From contig JANSLP010000003.1 of the NCBI GenBank assembly GCA_029298735.1, positions 310,001-374,000 on the forward strand: DNA of 64,000 nt. Direction: 5' to 3'. Shown in pieces: positions 34,059 to 46,297 of the stretch. This DNA comes from Ophiostoma sp. CBS 140.51. Its lineage: Eukaryota > Ascomycota > Sordariomycetes > Ophiostomatales > Ophiostomataceae. The notes under the pieces were generated by a model. It made no database searches, had not been told where the DNA came from, and saw only the letters and a list, made by a program, of their open reading frames with translations. Positions within the stretch are counted from its first letter, which is position 1. The number at the start of each line of letters is the position of its first letter. Both the position numbers and the translations under genes were made by a program.

Positions 34059-35933
34059 CTAGGCAGAGTCGCCGGAGGAGGCACGCACGACGTCGCCTTT
34101 GCAAATAGGGCAGGTACGCCGACGCGTCGTCAGCCACGGGGTGCTGGAGGATCAAATTAGTATACAGAAGCGAAGACAGGGATGCGAATTCAAACATTGT
34201 ACGAGGGAAACTTACATGCACGCTTCGTGGAATTCGTGTCCGCAGGGTAGGCTCATCACACGGTCACCGGCCACATAGTCCTCCAGGCACACCACACACT
34301 CGACCTGGAAATACCGGGACGGCGGATGTGGTTGAGCCGGGGGCAGTGAGACTGTTACGCGGCGCTCATCACCGGGCACGCCGGTTGTTGTGCGTGAGCG
34401 AGGCCGTGACAGGAGCGGTGTTGTGAGTGTGGGCTCCAATGTTGGCGGGCTTGGTGACCGTGACGGAGAAGACAGCGGGCTGGCAGTGGCCGAATCGGCG
34501 GGGATGGAGACCGGGGCTGGTGGCTGCGCGCCGGGCGGGACATAAATGTGGACGGGAAGCTGCTCAACAACAGCCTTGGGGGCACGCCAGGCGCGGTACC
34601 GGTATTGGGTCCGGATGAAGATGAGGATACCCGTAATAATGATAATGGCCAAGAGCGGGCTGGCAATGACGACGAGCAGAGTATCGAGAAGCGGAAGAGT
34701 GCTCCGCGTGGGCGCAATGGTCACGAAAAGCAACTTCCCGCTGTCCTTGCCGGGTGTCCCTGTCGATGTCGGGTCGGTACCGGTGGCGGTCGACGTCGAT
34801 GTTGGAATGTACTCGTCAAGCACCCACTCTCGTGGCCGCGTCTTCCAGAACCAGCTATCCTCGGCTGCGTCTGTCTTTTCGGGAACGGGCGCCGTCGTGG
34901 ACGTCTTGGTCTTGGTCTCGATGACAGGTGCTTTCTTAAGGCCGGCCGAGTCGTCTTGCACGGCCGCGACCAGCGCTGTCAACAGGTGGGCCGTGGTGTG
35001 TGCTGTGAACACAGACGGAATCGTAACAAACGACGTGTCACCGCTGGCATACATCTGGATCAGAGGCCCGCCCTTGCGGTCGTCGCCCACAATTACGCCG
35101 ACGGCACCGCGCCGCTGCGCCCACATGACTTTAGCCAGGAACCCACAGCCACCCCGCCTAAGGAGGACAATCTTTCCGGCGATCTCAGCTCCTTCCTGCA
35201 GAGACTGAATATCACTGTGGTGCGACGCCTCGCTGGGCGTCTTGCCTTTGCGGGCCGTAGAGTCCTTCCAGGACGCGTCTTTACGTGATCCGTCCAGCTT
35301 CGGCTCGGCGTCCGCAACAAGGTCACCAGCGGTCGACCCAGAAGCACCCTTAGGGCCTGCAGCGTCTGCGGCGGCAGCAGCACCCGCATCAGCTTCTTCG
35401 ACATCGACTGCAGCGATATCGTCAGAGGCTTTGCGGCTGCCCTCGCGACCTGAAGCAGCAACACCGGCTTTGGCATGGGCAGTTTTGTGTAGGTTGCGGA
35501 AGTAGGCTCCCGTAGAGTAGTCCTCCAGGTAGTTGTCGGTGCCGTCGTCAAAGAAGCCATCCGCAGGCAGGACGGGTACACCATCCGCGGCGCGCTTGCC
35601 ATCCCAACCTGGGACATCGCTGCAGCCCAGTTCGCCCTGTGGCTCGACCCCATCTTCACCGAAACCAGCACCAATCCACAGTGCTGCACTTAAACCGTCC
35701 TCTGGCAGCTCGGCGCCAAAGGTTGCTGGCCGGGCCGGGAAGAATGTGCTGTTGTCTTCGGTCAGGGAGATGGCGGCGTTGGGCGGGAAGAGTTGGAAGC
35801 CGGGGACACTGGCAATATGGCGGTGGTTCCGAGGAGGTACCGGGTAGCTGTCGGCAGCTATGGCGCGGACAATGACAAACACAGTCACCGTGCTCGCGGC
35901 CAGCGCAGACAGGGTGCGAATAAGAAGCGCCAT
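34059..35933 (-). CDS. PA-TM-RING-H2 E3 ubiquitin ligase (RNF13-like)
   Basis: Exon 1 is 34216-35933 and exon 2 is 34059-34143. The 72-nt intron (GTAAGT...CTCCAG) splits the RING. The product is 600 residues. It has an N-terminal signal sequence (MALLIRTLSALAASTVTVFVIVRAIAA). The protease-associated domain is around 230-335 (GKIVLLRRGGCGFLAKVMWA, GVIVGDD). One transmembrane helix lies near 410-435 (TLLVVIASPLLAIIIITGILIFI). The cytosolic tail ends in a RING-H2, CVVCLEDYVAGDRVMSLPCG, then HEFHEACITPW and CPIC. Such ligases act in Golgi, endosome or vacuole membranes to ubiquitinate membrane cargo. It lies between APN2 and COX13, which are usually adjacent. Confidence 0.9.
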
Positions 35934-38037
35934 TGTGGAGAGAGATGTTCAAGAATAAAAGTAGACAAAGTAAAACAAACGAGGGCGTGTCGGGGTATAA
36001 TGAGAAACGTGAAGAAAGACAGAACAAAAATAAAAAACGAAGCTTGGTGTAAGTGTGTGTATATGCGTTAAAAAAGAAAAGACGGAGGAAAAGGCTCGCC
36101 AGATGCAACTGGCCTCTCGTCACAGAAACCTAGAGCGCAGCGTGTTAGTATAAAGATCAGATCCAGTGCATGCAGCTTCTGTCCAACCCCTCATCTGCTT
36201 CGTCGTCCTATCTTTCCTCCTTATCTTCTTCCTACTGAGCAGTTCTTTGCTTACACTGATATGCAATCAAGTTGAGAACACCGTCTGGAGAGCAACGGCA
36301 CAGCGAGACTCAGTCAGGCCGGGGAGGTGCCCACCATCGAGCAAAGACAAAAAGGCAGACCTGCGGTGAAGTCCCCTTCCCCTCCTTATCTGCAGGTGTG
36401 TTCGAGTAAGGTCGTATTTGTGGGCAATGATCATGCACGCATCCGCTTCGGCGGTTCGCTGTCGCTGGAGTGCCGTAAATGGAGAGACAAGAAGGGTATG
36501 CTCCGTGAGTTGGTGGTAGACTGCAGCTGTGGCGGAGGGAAGCGATCGAGATACGTAGTGTCGAAGCAGAGAGAGGTTGCGTCGGTGAGCTGAGAGCAGA
36601 ACGACGGCTCCAACAGTGAGGCCTATTGTTGGCTGGAGACAGAGACAACAGACAGGCGGTTGCACAAGTACGGGGCCCGATATTAGATCGCTGCAGAGGG
36701 CACGAGACAGTCGCACGAGAACATAAGGCTGTTGTTCGGGAATCGTCGGTGGGAGATCGATCGCTGTCGATAGGGCAGTTGAGAGAGACCCGGGGAGAGA
36801 GCGTGCGGCGTCGTACGTTGGGCGAAGGGAGTCCGTGCAAGTCGACGACAAGGGGTGGGGGAATGTAGGTACGGAGATGGCGGTAGGAGTCGTTGAAGGG
36901 TTGACGAGGCTCTTGCTCTTATGGCGACAGCAAGACAAGGGCGACTGCAATTTCGCCAAGAGATCCGGTCGCAAAAGGCGCTATCGGGGCCCAAAACGCG
37001 CGTCGACAGACGGGGGCGACGGGATAATCGCCAAATGGAAATAAAACAAGACGGGGTGACACGCTGAGCTGGAGCGGGCTGGAAAGAGGAATAAGAGAAG
37101 AGAAGGATAAGGTGAAACGAAGACAAAATAAAGACTGCGAAAAAAAGGAAGCCAAAGTCGAGAATGGAAATAAAGCGGGTGACCCAACAGACGGCCAGCG
37201 ACCGCGATGGTGATGCTAGAAGGGAGATAACGCGTGGAGATGGGTGGGTGCTGTAATAGTGCAACAAGGAAGCCCAGAATCTGGACTGGAGGATGAAGAA
37301 ACAGAACGAGAAGAGAATGCGAAAGATCAAGAGATGCAAGAAAGGAGGCGGGAAGTCACAAGCAAGACCCAAACCGTCAAGTCGAGTTTGCATGGCAGGA
37401 GATGTGAGACTCACACGGCAAGAACGAATGGTAGTGGGCAGTGACGGAAGACAAGGCAGGCAAAACGTCAGAAGCCAGGTAGGAAGGGCGGAGATGGCGG
37501 ACAAGGCCCAATGCAGGCCCACGGGGCAGGCGGGAACGGGCGATAGACAGGTCCCAAGACACGCGAGAGGGGCACACTTTACGGCATAATACAGGGGAAC
37601 GATAGCAGTCAGGTGGTGCCCAAAGTGCCTGTTTCGGCTAACAAAGAGAGCAGAAGACGCAACGTGCGCGTAGCCCAAAACAGGCAAGCGCGGCCCCTCA
37701 AGGCTCAAGTGACGTTGTTCAGATGCTCTCATGTTTCCTTCTAGGCGGCGTTAAAGCCTGCAAAAGCGGACCGAGTGTTTTTCCGACAACCAAACAGCAA
37801 GCACAATAACCAATCACGAGTCAGCAACCTTGGTGGGGCCCCAGTAATGGCAGTGGTCTGATTTGGCGTGAGTCCTGAGTGTGGTGACTGCTTTTGAGGG
37901 AAAAGCTTCGTTTCCCGAGAGCCGGCGGTTTTTTCCTCTTGACCTGACTTCCTCTCTTCCCCCATCGACGTCCATTGACAACCACCAACCGTTATCAAAA
38001 CACCAATCGCCACTCCTTTTTTCAATCGTAATTCACA
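35934..38037. other. Divergent promoter region between the RING gene and COX13
   Basis: 2.1 kb. The minus strand is pyrimidine-rich over 36200-37700, which fits a long leader of the RING gene. It produces long but motif-free minus frames. The last 150 bp are the C/T-rich COX13 leader. Confidence 0.55.
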
Positions 38038-38908
38038 ATGTTCCGCGCTGCCATCGCTCGCCGCGCGGGCCCGGCTGCCCGCCGCATGTACTCGACCCCG
38101 TCCACCGGTGCTGCCGGTGAGAACGCGTTCGTTCGCGAGCGCCGTGCCGTCAAGGAGCACGCCGCTGGCACGACCAGTAAGTTCTTTCTGGAGCTGAGCT
38201 TGTCACGATTGACGAGAGAGAAATTGGTGAAGGATCACCTGCCCCGGGAACAGCATAGCTAACATCCCATCTCTAGCTCTGTGGCGCAACATCTCCGTCT
38301 TGTAAGCTTCACCTTCACCTTCACTCCCACCTTTGTGCCGGTACCGAACAGCCAAACGACTCGAATCATTGGACCCCGAACATTTGCGACTATGCGACCG
38401 TCAATATGCCGATTGGTTGCCCGATTGTCCAATTACCCAATTGCGGATGAAAGGCGCCACGAAGACGAACCACAACGATATCGCGAATCGATCTCGACCT
38501 CGGCCGTTCGGCCGTTATGGCCGTTTCATATATCGCCATGTTTGTATCATACCTCTTTGTACTAACCATGGAATAGCATTGCCATCCCTGCCCTGGCCGC
38601 TTCGGGCTATAACGCCTACACCCTGTGGAAGGAGCACTGGGAGCACTGGAGCCACCTGCCCCCTCTGGAGGAGCGCACCGAGTACCCTTACCAGAACATC
38701 CGCACCAAGAACTTCGTCTGGGGTGACGGTGACAAGACCCTGTTGTAAGTATTCCCGTTGGGGAGCGATGGGAGCGATGGGAGCGATGAGGGAGATGGAG
38801 GGATGCCGGGCCGAAGAGTGACCGAGACGACAAATGACTAACACAACCTCTCTCCTTTCTAGCTGGAACGACAAGGTCAACTACCACAACAAGGACAAGG
38901 TCGCCTAA
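38038..38908 (+). CDS. cox13: Cytochrome c oxidase subunit VIa
   Basis: Four exons, 38038-38176, 38277-38301, 38577-38744 and 38863-38908, give 125 residues. All introns have GTAAG donors and CTAAC-type branch sites. The Arg/Ala-rich start MFRAAIARRAGPAARRMYS is a mitochondrial presequence. One membrane helix spans the exon 2/3 junction (LWRNISVFIAIPALAASGYNAY). The matrix or intermembrane part reads KEHWEHWSHLPPLEERTEYP and ends KNFVWGDGDKTLFWNDKVNY. These are hallmarks of COX6A/Cox13, a regulatory subunit of complex IV in the inner mitochondrial membrane. The gene is short with a 275-nt second intron. It is a classic MAT-flanking gene together with APN2. Confidence 0.95.
38761..38787. repeat. 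9-nt tandem repeat in COX13 intron 3
   Basis: GGGAGCGAT is repeated three times exactly, followed by a partial copy, inside the third COX13 intron. Confidence 0.8.
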
Positions 38909-39902
38909 ATATGCCGTTTGGGCATACTCCTAGAGGAAGGTCAACGTGGCACTGCAGTGCCATATTGACGGGAACACTGTTGGAATAGTAGCAGCGGGAT
39001 GTGCATAGAGCGGTGCCCGTTTGTCTTGAGGTGTCTCGTAGCACACAAGGTATAACGGTCACAAAAGAGGAACCTGACTAGGGGCAGGGCGTATATATTC
39101 ATCAGAAAATCAAATCATACACTTCATCTATTCAAAGCGTCCCATAAAATAACAAAGAACTCGAAGACTGGTACGTGTTGTGCTGGCATGCGTCAACCTT
39201 CCCGTATGAAGGCTAGTTGGCGAGCTATGCAAAACGAATACGAAAGACATACGAAGTACGAAAGAGATAAAGTGCTTCCGTGTTTCCCCAGAATGGCCTT
39301 TTGCAGCAAAGTGTCATCCCGTTTCCCGTCTTGTGCAACGGCATGCAGAGGAGATTCGCGAGTTGGTCGGACGAGGTACTGCTGCGCGGTGGATGCCTTG
39401 TCCACTGCGTAATTACGGACCGAGTGTCCTTCTCCGCGACCATATCTCTTAGAGGAATTGCTGATGGTGGCTCCTTTGGTTCAGGTTGATAAGCCAGAAG
39501 GAAAGATGGTTGACGATAGTTCAGGTGCAATTGTTTTACCTCAGAGTACACATCACAACATAATAGATGGAAACAATCAACACCAATGGTAATAATGGCA
39601 AATGGGATAAATAAAGCTGTAAGTATATGGTAATATTTATTGTAATCATAGACATTGTATAAATAGCACGAGGCGTAATAATAAATCAAAGAAACATGTC
39701 GCGAAGTAAACAGTAACACAGAAAGACAAATCAAACAAAGCCAAGCGTCATAGTCATGATACATATCCCAAACGGTAACGTTAAGTTGCAGAAAAAACCA
39801 AAACCGATCCTTCTTCAAAGCGAGAAGAAGGCTGTAAATAATGTGACAATACAGACAACAAAAGAAATCAAAATTGCACTCAGTCAGCTCACCCACCGCA
39901 AC
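38909..39902. other. Convergent spacer
   Basis: About 1 kb between the 3' ends of COX13 and the minus-strand gene at 39903-42575. 39500-39880 is AT-rich. A 223-codon minus frame crosses it but has no coding features. Confidence 0.6.
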
Positions 39903-42575
39903 TTAGTTGGTCGTGACACTGGCGGCCTGCACCCCCTTGGAAATCTTGTGCGCGGCAGCCGAACGTGTAGAAAGGGTCAAAGCCCGCCTACGAGACTTGC
40001 GGACGAGGGGAGAATACGGCCGAATTGTGGATGAAGGGGCAGCAGAAGACATTGGTCTCTTTGACTGTGATTGCTAGAAGTAGGATGTTAGTAAGGACAA
40101 GCAAGGCTGATAATATCAGGCTTAACTTGTGTGTATTGACTTACAGGAACGGACACGGGAAGACTGGCAAACGGCCCAAAGTTGAGCTCCTCGGTGCTCA
40201 TCGGCTGGATTGTCCGGCAGCGCATTGACAGCGGGATACCGTTTTTCGCATATGGGTGAGACTGGGGGACACGGGCCTGGGATGAAGATGGCAAGGATTT
40301 GGAACGCTGGCCTTCAGGAGCCATTTCGATCCCATCAAGAGGGGTGATCTTTTGAACTCTAACCTGGGCCTCGGCCTTTGCTTGTACCTTGGCCTGGGTT
40401 CTAACCTTGGCGATGGCGACGGCATTCTTCTGTGCTGCGGCGACACGAGCCATCTGGCTCCCTGGTGTGGCAGGCACCCGATCGTCGATATCGTCGTTTG
40501 CGGTATCGTTGGTGGCCATCGCGAACTGCGGCACTTTGGCAGCATCGCTCTCCGCAATGGACTCGGCGGCATAGACACTAAAGGAGGGGATGATAAAGTC
40601 GCCCGAGGACGTGACCATGACACACGGCTCGCTGAGTGTTGGTGCAACTTGGCCTGGCCCCGTGGGGAGTCGGGGAAAGCGGGAATCATAGCGGCCCGAG
40701 GCGACACGATCGTAGCTGATGGGAGCCTGGGTGGCGGCCTTTTCCTTGCCCTTAATGTTTTGGCTGGGCTTTGGTGACGACTGCAACTGTGCCTTTAGTG
40801 GGAACTCCTGTTGTTGACGTTTGGTCGGAGACTCCTCTTCGTCGTCGGCTTCATCAGCTGTCCGTGCATGCTTGTGGGAAGTGATAACTTTCAGTGACTG
40901 CCATGTAGTTTTTGGGGATATGGAAGTATGAGTCTGGGCGGATGCGGGAGACGAGGATGCCACAACATTGCCTACTGCAGGATTTTGCAGGACAGGAAAT
41001 GGTTGTTGGAGAGGAAGAGGGGGACCAGATGGACGGCGAACAACAGATGTAGGGCGGGAAACGGCAGCAGACTGAGAAACACGGCGGCTCAATGGACGTC
41101 CGGTCCTGTTGAGGCGAGTCACAGGTGCAATGGAACTTGGCTTGGGCTGCTCAGTCACTTCTGGAGCCCGCCGAGGCTGTGGCTGAGATGCCTCTGGCGT
41201 CCTTGTCTGTGCTGGGGTCGCTTCGGCCGCATCAAAAACAGGGAAGGGGGTGGTCGATTCTCGAGCCTCCGGTAACCATGAAAAGTCTATGGCACTGCCA
41301 TCAAATGTCCACTGTGCCGGTGCGTTGACAAAGCCGGGCTGCTCGAGGAAGGAATTGTTGCCAACGGAAAATAGCTCCGTGCTGGGCTGTGGCTGCACGT
41401 TCCAAGCTGCACGTGAGAACACATTGGCGTCTGACACACCCGCAAAGGGTACATTATTCGGAGGAATACCAAAAAGTGCCATCTCTCCTGTCACCGTGGG
41501 AAGACAGGAAGCAAGGGCGGCTTGGTTCAGGAGCGGCCCATACATGCTCATATCTTCCGAATCAAATTCCACCGGAATAGGAACGGTGATATCCAAGTTG
41601 ATACCCAGTGTCGCGTTTGGAGGGATATGCTGCTGAGCCAAAACGGCGTCTGGCGTGAACTCTGTGGCCCCAGAGGAGATCGATGTGGTCGGTGACCTAT
41701 CTTTCACGACGTAACCCATAGGGAGCGCGTTCTGACTGAACCATGTCTGGAGCGTTGGTGCTGAAATGGGTGCACCGTTCACATGAACAGTGCCCATCTG
41801 CGAGGCCAGTGATAAGTCATTCGCCATGAGAGCAGCCGGCGCATTCATCAATCCACAGAGCAGAGTCAGGACGCCCAGGATGCTCAATACCCTTTTCCAC
41901 ATACTCTCGCCAAGGACCCTCTTCCAGTGGCTTGGGCTCCCTGCCGCGGCGGCGTTCAGGGTAATAGGCGTCCTCAAAGGTGCTGTCAGGCCCGAAAGCT
42001 CGGCGGAAGATGTTGTTTTTCATGTCGAAACACTTGGCTGGATCGGTCCAGACGAAAGGTATCTTAGAAGAAGAGCAGGAAGAGGTTGAGGCAGATGTGG
42101 TAACGGTAGAAGTAATGCTAGTGCTTGATGTGGAAGTAGACGATACGGCTGATGTGGGTGTTGATGTCGCCGAAGACGAGGACGATGGAGATGATGATGG
42201 TGTGTTGGCCGTCACAGGCGGCACGTTGGTGTTAATAGACACGCTGGAGAGTGCTTCTGGACCAGCATTTGCCTCAGAAGGTTCACTTGTGTCATCCTCC
42301 GGTGCAAAAACCGAGGCTTTTGCCGTGGTGACGGCCTTTGTGTCTTTCACGGCATCTTGCAACGGGATAAAAACATCCAGAGGCACCGTGTTGTCGGAAT
42401 TGGATGGGTGGTCTGTGATGCCCGTCTGGTCTGGATGGAAACGGATGATATATCCCATATCCTCCAGACCGAGGCTGAAGCAAAACGAATCTGGACCGAA
42501 ACCTGAGAGGGTATCCTGCTGGAACACCCAGCCATCGACACTGTTGTCCCCGGCTTGGACAGACATCGTGGCCAT
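39903..42575 (-). CDS. Uncharacterised low-complexity nuclear-type protein next to COX13
   Basis: Proposed exons are 41891-42575, 40145-41760 and 39903-40073, giving 823 residues. The last intron (71 nt, GTAAGT...ACTAAC...TTCTAG) is certain. The first is less so. It needs a phase-1 donor (GTATTG) and acceptor CCCATTTCAG 130 nt on; GTATGT with acceptor GGTTCAG is the alternative. The N-terminus (MATMSVQAGDNSVDGW) is followed by a Ser/Thr run, then a conserved-looking block with FVWTDPAKCFDMKNNIFRRAF and PERRRGREPKPLEEGPW. The middle is Pro/Ser/Gln-rich with a basic 'SPTKRQQQE' patch. The C-terminus is basic (VRKSRRRALTLSTRSAAAHK). I recognise no domain, neither alpha box nor HMG box. Its place beside COX13 makes it a candidate MAT-region gene. 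Confidence 0.6.
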
Positions 42576-45500
42576 GATGGAAATGCAGCAGCGTTCTGGA
42601 TGTTCTCTTCTGTTGAGTAAAAATGAATTCCGGGTTGTTCTTTAAGTTCTTTTTTATTATCAGCAAATTGTGTGATGTAAAGGAAGCGTGTTGATGAGGT
42701 ATTTGAAAAGATGAAGCGTTGTGAAAAATGAAAAGGTTGTTGGCCTAAGCTTCGGAAGAGTGGCAAGAGCGAGAAGTAGATATATGATATTGATGTGCTC
42801 CGTAGTGGAGTAAGGTATGTCCGACGAGGAGGCGGACGGGTTTGCAAAGAAAACTCACCAACAAGTCTCCGAAATATTAAACATAATATATTTGTTGATT
42901 AGACCAGTAACGAATGGAGTGCCGGATGATCAAAGTGTGAGATAAAACGAAAGAATGACATAAACGAGCGTAGTTTGCAGAAGAAGGAGATGACAAGGAA
43001 GATTAGAAAGGCAGAAGCATGGAAGTAAAAAAAAGAAATAGCCACGCTGTGCGGAAGTCAAAGGAGATATATGGCCGTTGAGAAGCTAGAGAATCTACCA
43101 GCAGATACTCGATTTATAACAGCCCACCCGTTCCTGGACGGCAAAAAAGGCTGTACGCAGGTGGAAGCTAACAATGTGATTCAGTCTAGCCGGGCGTGGA
43201 GTCTCTAGTCGCCTTTCTATCACGCTGTGTATGATGTCTGCGGGGCTAGGGGGATGCGTATAGATTTGGTGGTGCGGCTACAAAGGCCTGGATGCAAGAA
43301 GGCGAAAACGGAAGAAGAAAATAAAATAAAAAAAAGAATGGAAACAGAAACCGAAAGGGGAAATCTAAATGGGAACCTGATAACGCGTGCTCTGAACAAA
43401 GAAGCAGCATGCGTGTCACAAAAGCCACTGGGAACAACCAGGAGGGAAAAGGAAAAAGCACGCGGCAGGAAGCATATTCTCTTCGTATTAGTGGCAATAA
43501 TGAGGAGAGCATAAGGCAGAAAAAGGAGAGGGAATTGTCATGGGACAGCAGGTTTTGTGTGTCTTTGTCCATCATCTTGGGACGCCTCAGATGCTGTCAA
43601 TCCTGGAGGGTACAGTGGCCACAAAAAATGAGTATGAAATAAGACGGCAAATGAGATAAACTGGAAGAAATGAACACGAAAATAGCTCTTTTGGGGAGCA
43701 CATAATTTTCCCCCTAACAGTTGTTCCCACATAGAATACTCATGTGGTGGATAGACCTGGGGACAGCACGGAATGGGCATCTCGCCTTGTTCGACCTACC
43801 CGGAAGGCCACTTTTCGTGGCACCCGAGTGTTGGTCCACGATGGGCCCAGCACGAGTGCAATGTGGGAGGAGACAAACAAGGGCTACTGCAAGAAAGGCG
43901 GAGAACCGAACAGAAAGGGAGGAGCCATGTTGAAAAAAGAGGGGGAAATGACCCAGAGAACGCGAGGTATGGCAAAATGACTAAATGATTCAGGACCGGC
44001 GACGGGTGCCCCGGGGCCCCGCGCTGTGGATATCTAGGCCCTCCCAAGGCGACTCCGGGACGATGCTGGATCGCAAACCATTGCTACGGAGGCAAAGAAA
44101 GGGGGAGGGGGGGGGGGGGGGGTTGAAGGACAAAAGTTACAGGAGGCCCAAGAGACGAACGCTGACGTAGGTAAAGCTCGCCCCCAGGGGCCTGCAGAGA
44201 TCCGATATAGACTAGACTGTAAGAAGACTCCTCTCGAGCCATTGGCGGCATGGCCTCTTGAAGGCGAGTCCCATAACATGCTTGCTGTATCTTGACAAAA
44301 GCACTGCGTGCTCCTGTGCTAAAGAAGGGGCGAGAGAAAGGGGAAAAAAGAAGAGGAAAGTAGAAAAATAGGGACACGACGAGAAGGGGAAAAGAGGGAA
44401 ACGGCCTGAAGGTGAGACTTGCAACACTGTCCAGGCCGCTGATAGGGTGACACCTGACGAAGAAGGGAAATATGATATGTGATGTCTGATATAAAAAATT
44501 GATACGCTCAGAAAAGAATAGACATACCATATATCAAAATGGGAAACGAGGACAGGTCAGGCAGGCATAGGAGTGTGTACGACGTAGCCTGAGGTAAATT
44601 AGACGCAAACAGGAAAAGAAGGGAGGAGAGGCCGGCGGCAGGTTGATGTTGGACTTCGGCGTGCCACACGGGTAGATGCACGGCTGTGCTCTGTGGCAAG
44701 GGTGTAGAAGGGAGTGAAGAGGGGAGGATATGAGCGAAGGGTGTCAGACGCAGGATATGCCACGGTGAGGAGAGGGCCAAAAGAAGCATACGAGGTGTGA
44801 GGGGACACAGGCAATGTGAGAAGAAGGCACATAATTCGCAATGGAAAGACACAAAAAGGGGGAAAAAAGGAAGACGAAAGATGGGATTAGGAGAGAAAGA
44901 AGAGAGGCAAAAGGTCGAGCAAACAGGGAGAAGCAGAAGGTTTGCGGTTTTCTATGGCGTCGTTCCGTCTTCGCAGGGAAAGAGTGAGCGGCAGCAAGCA
45001 GCGTGACACTATTGCCTATTCGGGGCGCGGGCCTTCGCTCTTTCCCGTGTTAGTGCCAGTGGGGTAGGTGGTGGCCGAGAGCGCTGCACACTAGCAGCTG
45101 CGGGAAGACTAAAGATGTTTGGCAGGAGCTGCCAGAGAGTGCAGAGAGGAGATCTTCAGGAACTGTCAGGAACGGAAGGAGCAACAAAGATGAGGGTCAT
45201 GCCTTCCTATGGGGGTCGGGTGCAGAATGGTGCACGGCTGGAGGTCCTTCTGTGCATTGGCTTTCTGCAGCTGACTGCAATCACTGAGCATGAAAGGAGA
45301 AGGAGCAGATCGCAGTGCAGGAGACAGGAATGGCAAGCACGACAGACAAACGCTCGATTCAGGCGCGACATCTCCTGCCTTGACGAAATATCACAAGCCG
45401 CTCTCTCCTTAAGAAGAATATGGTGCAATCACATGAATAGGGGCAACATGCAAACTTCCCAAGTTCTAACCTTTTCTTTACTTTTTCCGGTCTAAGAAAA

Positions 45501-46135
45501 CACAAGCCCTCTGCAAGCTACAAGCACAGGCCTCCAGACGAAAGGCACAAAAACGGGGACAAAAGGACGGTGACACAGGGACTGTCAAGCTCAAGATGTT
45601 TTGCTTTATTGCCTCCTATTCTCCCCCATCCAAAAACATAGGAGGCACTAGTCAAGTGGGCGGCCTGCCGTCGATAGCCTCATGGCACATCGGACCCCAG
45701 TTTTCAGATGCGGATTTCGATGCGCCACACCGGAGAAATAGTTTCTGCACAGATTTCTGCAAATGTCTGCAAAGGGACGCAGGAGCTCGCCAGCGCTGCG
45801 GCGCTTGAACCTGGTCCTGCCAGGACATACGCACCCCCCCTTGCGTTGCGTTCCCTGATGTAGACTGTCTGCTGGACCTGCAGTCGAATCATACGGCGTG
45901 CAGTATGCAGCAGGTTGTACTTGGCTTTCAACTTGGACATCACACTACGGCACGCTGTACTGAACAGATACAGGGAATAACACTTTCAGAACACTGTTTT
46001 GTTGATCATCACCCACGCGTCGGCTAGGAAACGATTGGTTCTTCATGATGATCCCTCAGAGACCTTCCTCTAAGAACCCAAAGTCACCCACGGACCACTT
46101 TCGCACATGGGGCTACTGGTGCATAATGCCGACCC
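42576..46135. other. Gene-free interval, pyrimidine-rich on minus
   Basis: 3.6 kb upstream of the 39903-42575 gene. 42650-45000 is purine-rich on plus, so it could be a very long C/T-rich leader on minus. It includes a G homopolymer at 44101-44122. Short frames show no motifs or splice-supported exons. Confidence 0.5.
44101..44122. repeat. Poly-G tract
   Basis: Five G, one A, then sixteen G in a row, the longest homopolymer in the window. Confidence 0.9.
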
Positions 46136-46297
46136 TTAGCTGCACCTATGCGGCCCCATGGCCCAAAGAACAAGCGTCTCGTCTGTGTATTTTGACAGTT
46201 GTATCCACTTTGACGGCCCCAAGCCAGCAATGGAAATAGCATATGCAGCCAGCAACACTGCTACAGAGGCATTGCGGAGTTTTCCTGCAGCCGACAT
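46136..46297 (-). pseudogene. Possible alpha-box-like fragment (MAT1-1-1 relic)
   Basis: A minus-strand open stretch of 53 codons (MSAAGKLRNASVAVLLAAYA, then a segment with GPSKWIQLSKYTDETLVLWA, then MGPHR) ends in TAA. Its spacing resembles the MAT alpha domain: K..N, an aromatic, then K.W...LS and LW..DP. The characteristic FR after the conserved Asn is missing, and stops follow in all frames within about 35 codons. The orientation, divergent from the MAT1-1-2-like sequence 1.4 kb away, is what a MAT1-1 idiomorph would show. The match is weak and was made by eye. It may equally be chance. Confidence 0.28.

Noticed and set aside
36683..37732. 349-codon minus frame upstream of the RING gene
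   Set aside because: Composition (Leu/Ser/Pro/Phe) is that of pyrimidine-rich leader DNA. No motifs and no codon bias.
39225..39896. 223-codon minus frame
   Set aside because: AT-rich, Tyr/Cys/Leu-biased, lies in the 3' flank of the spliced gene at 39903-42575. No family features.
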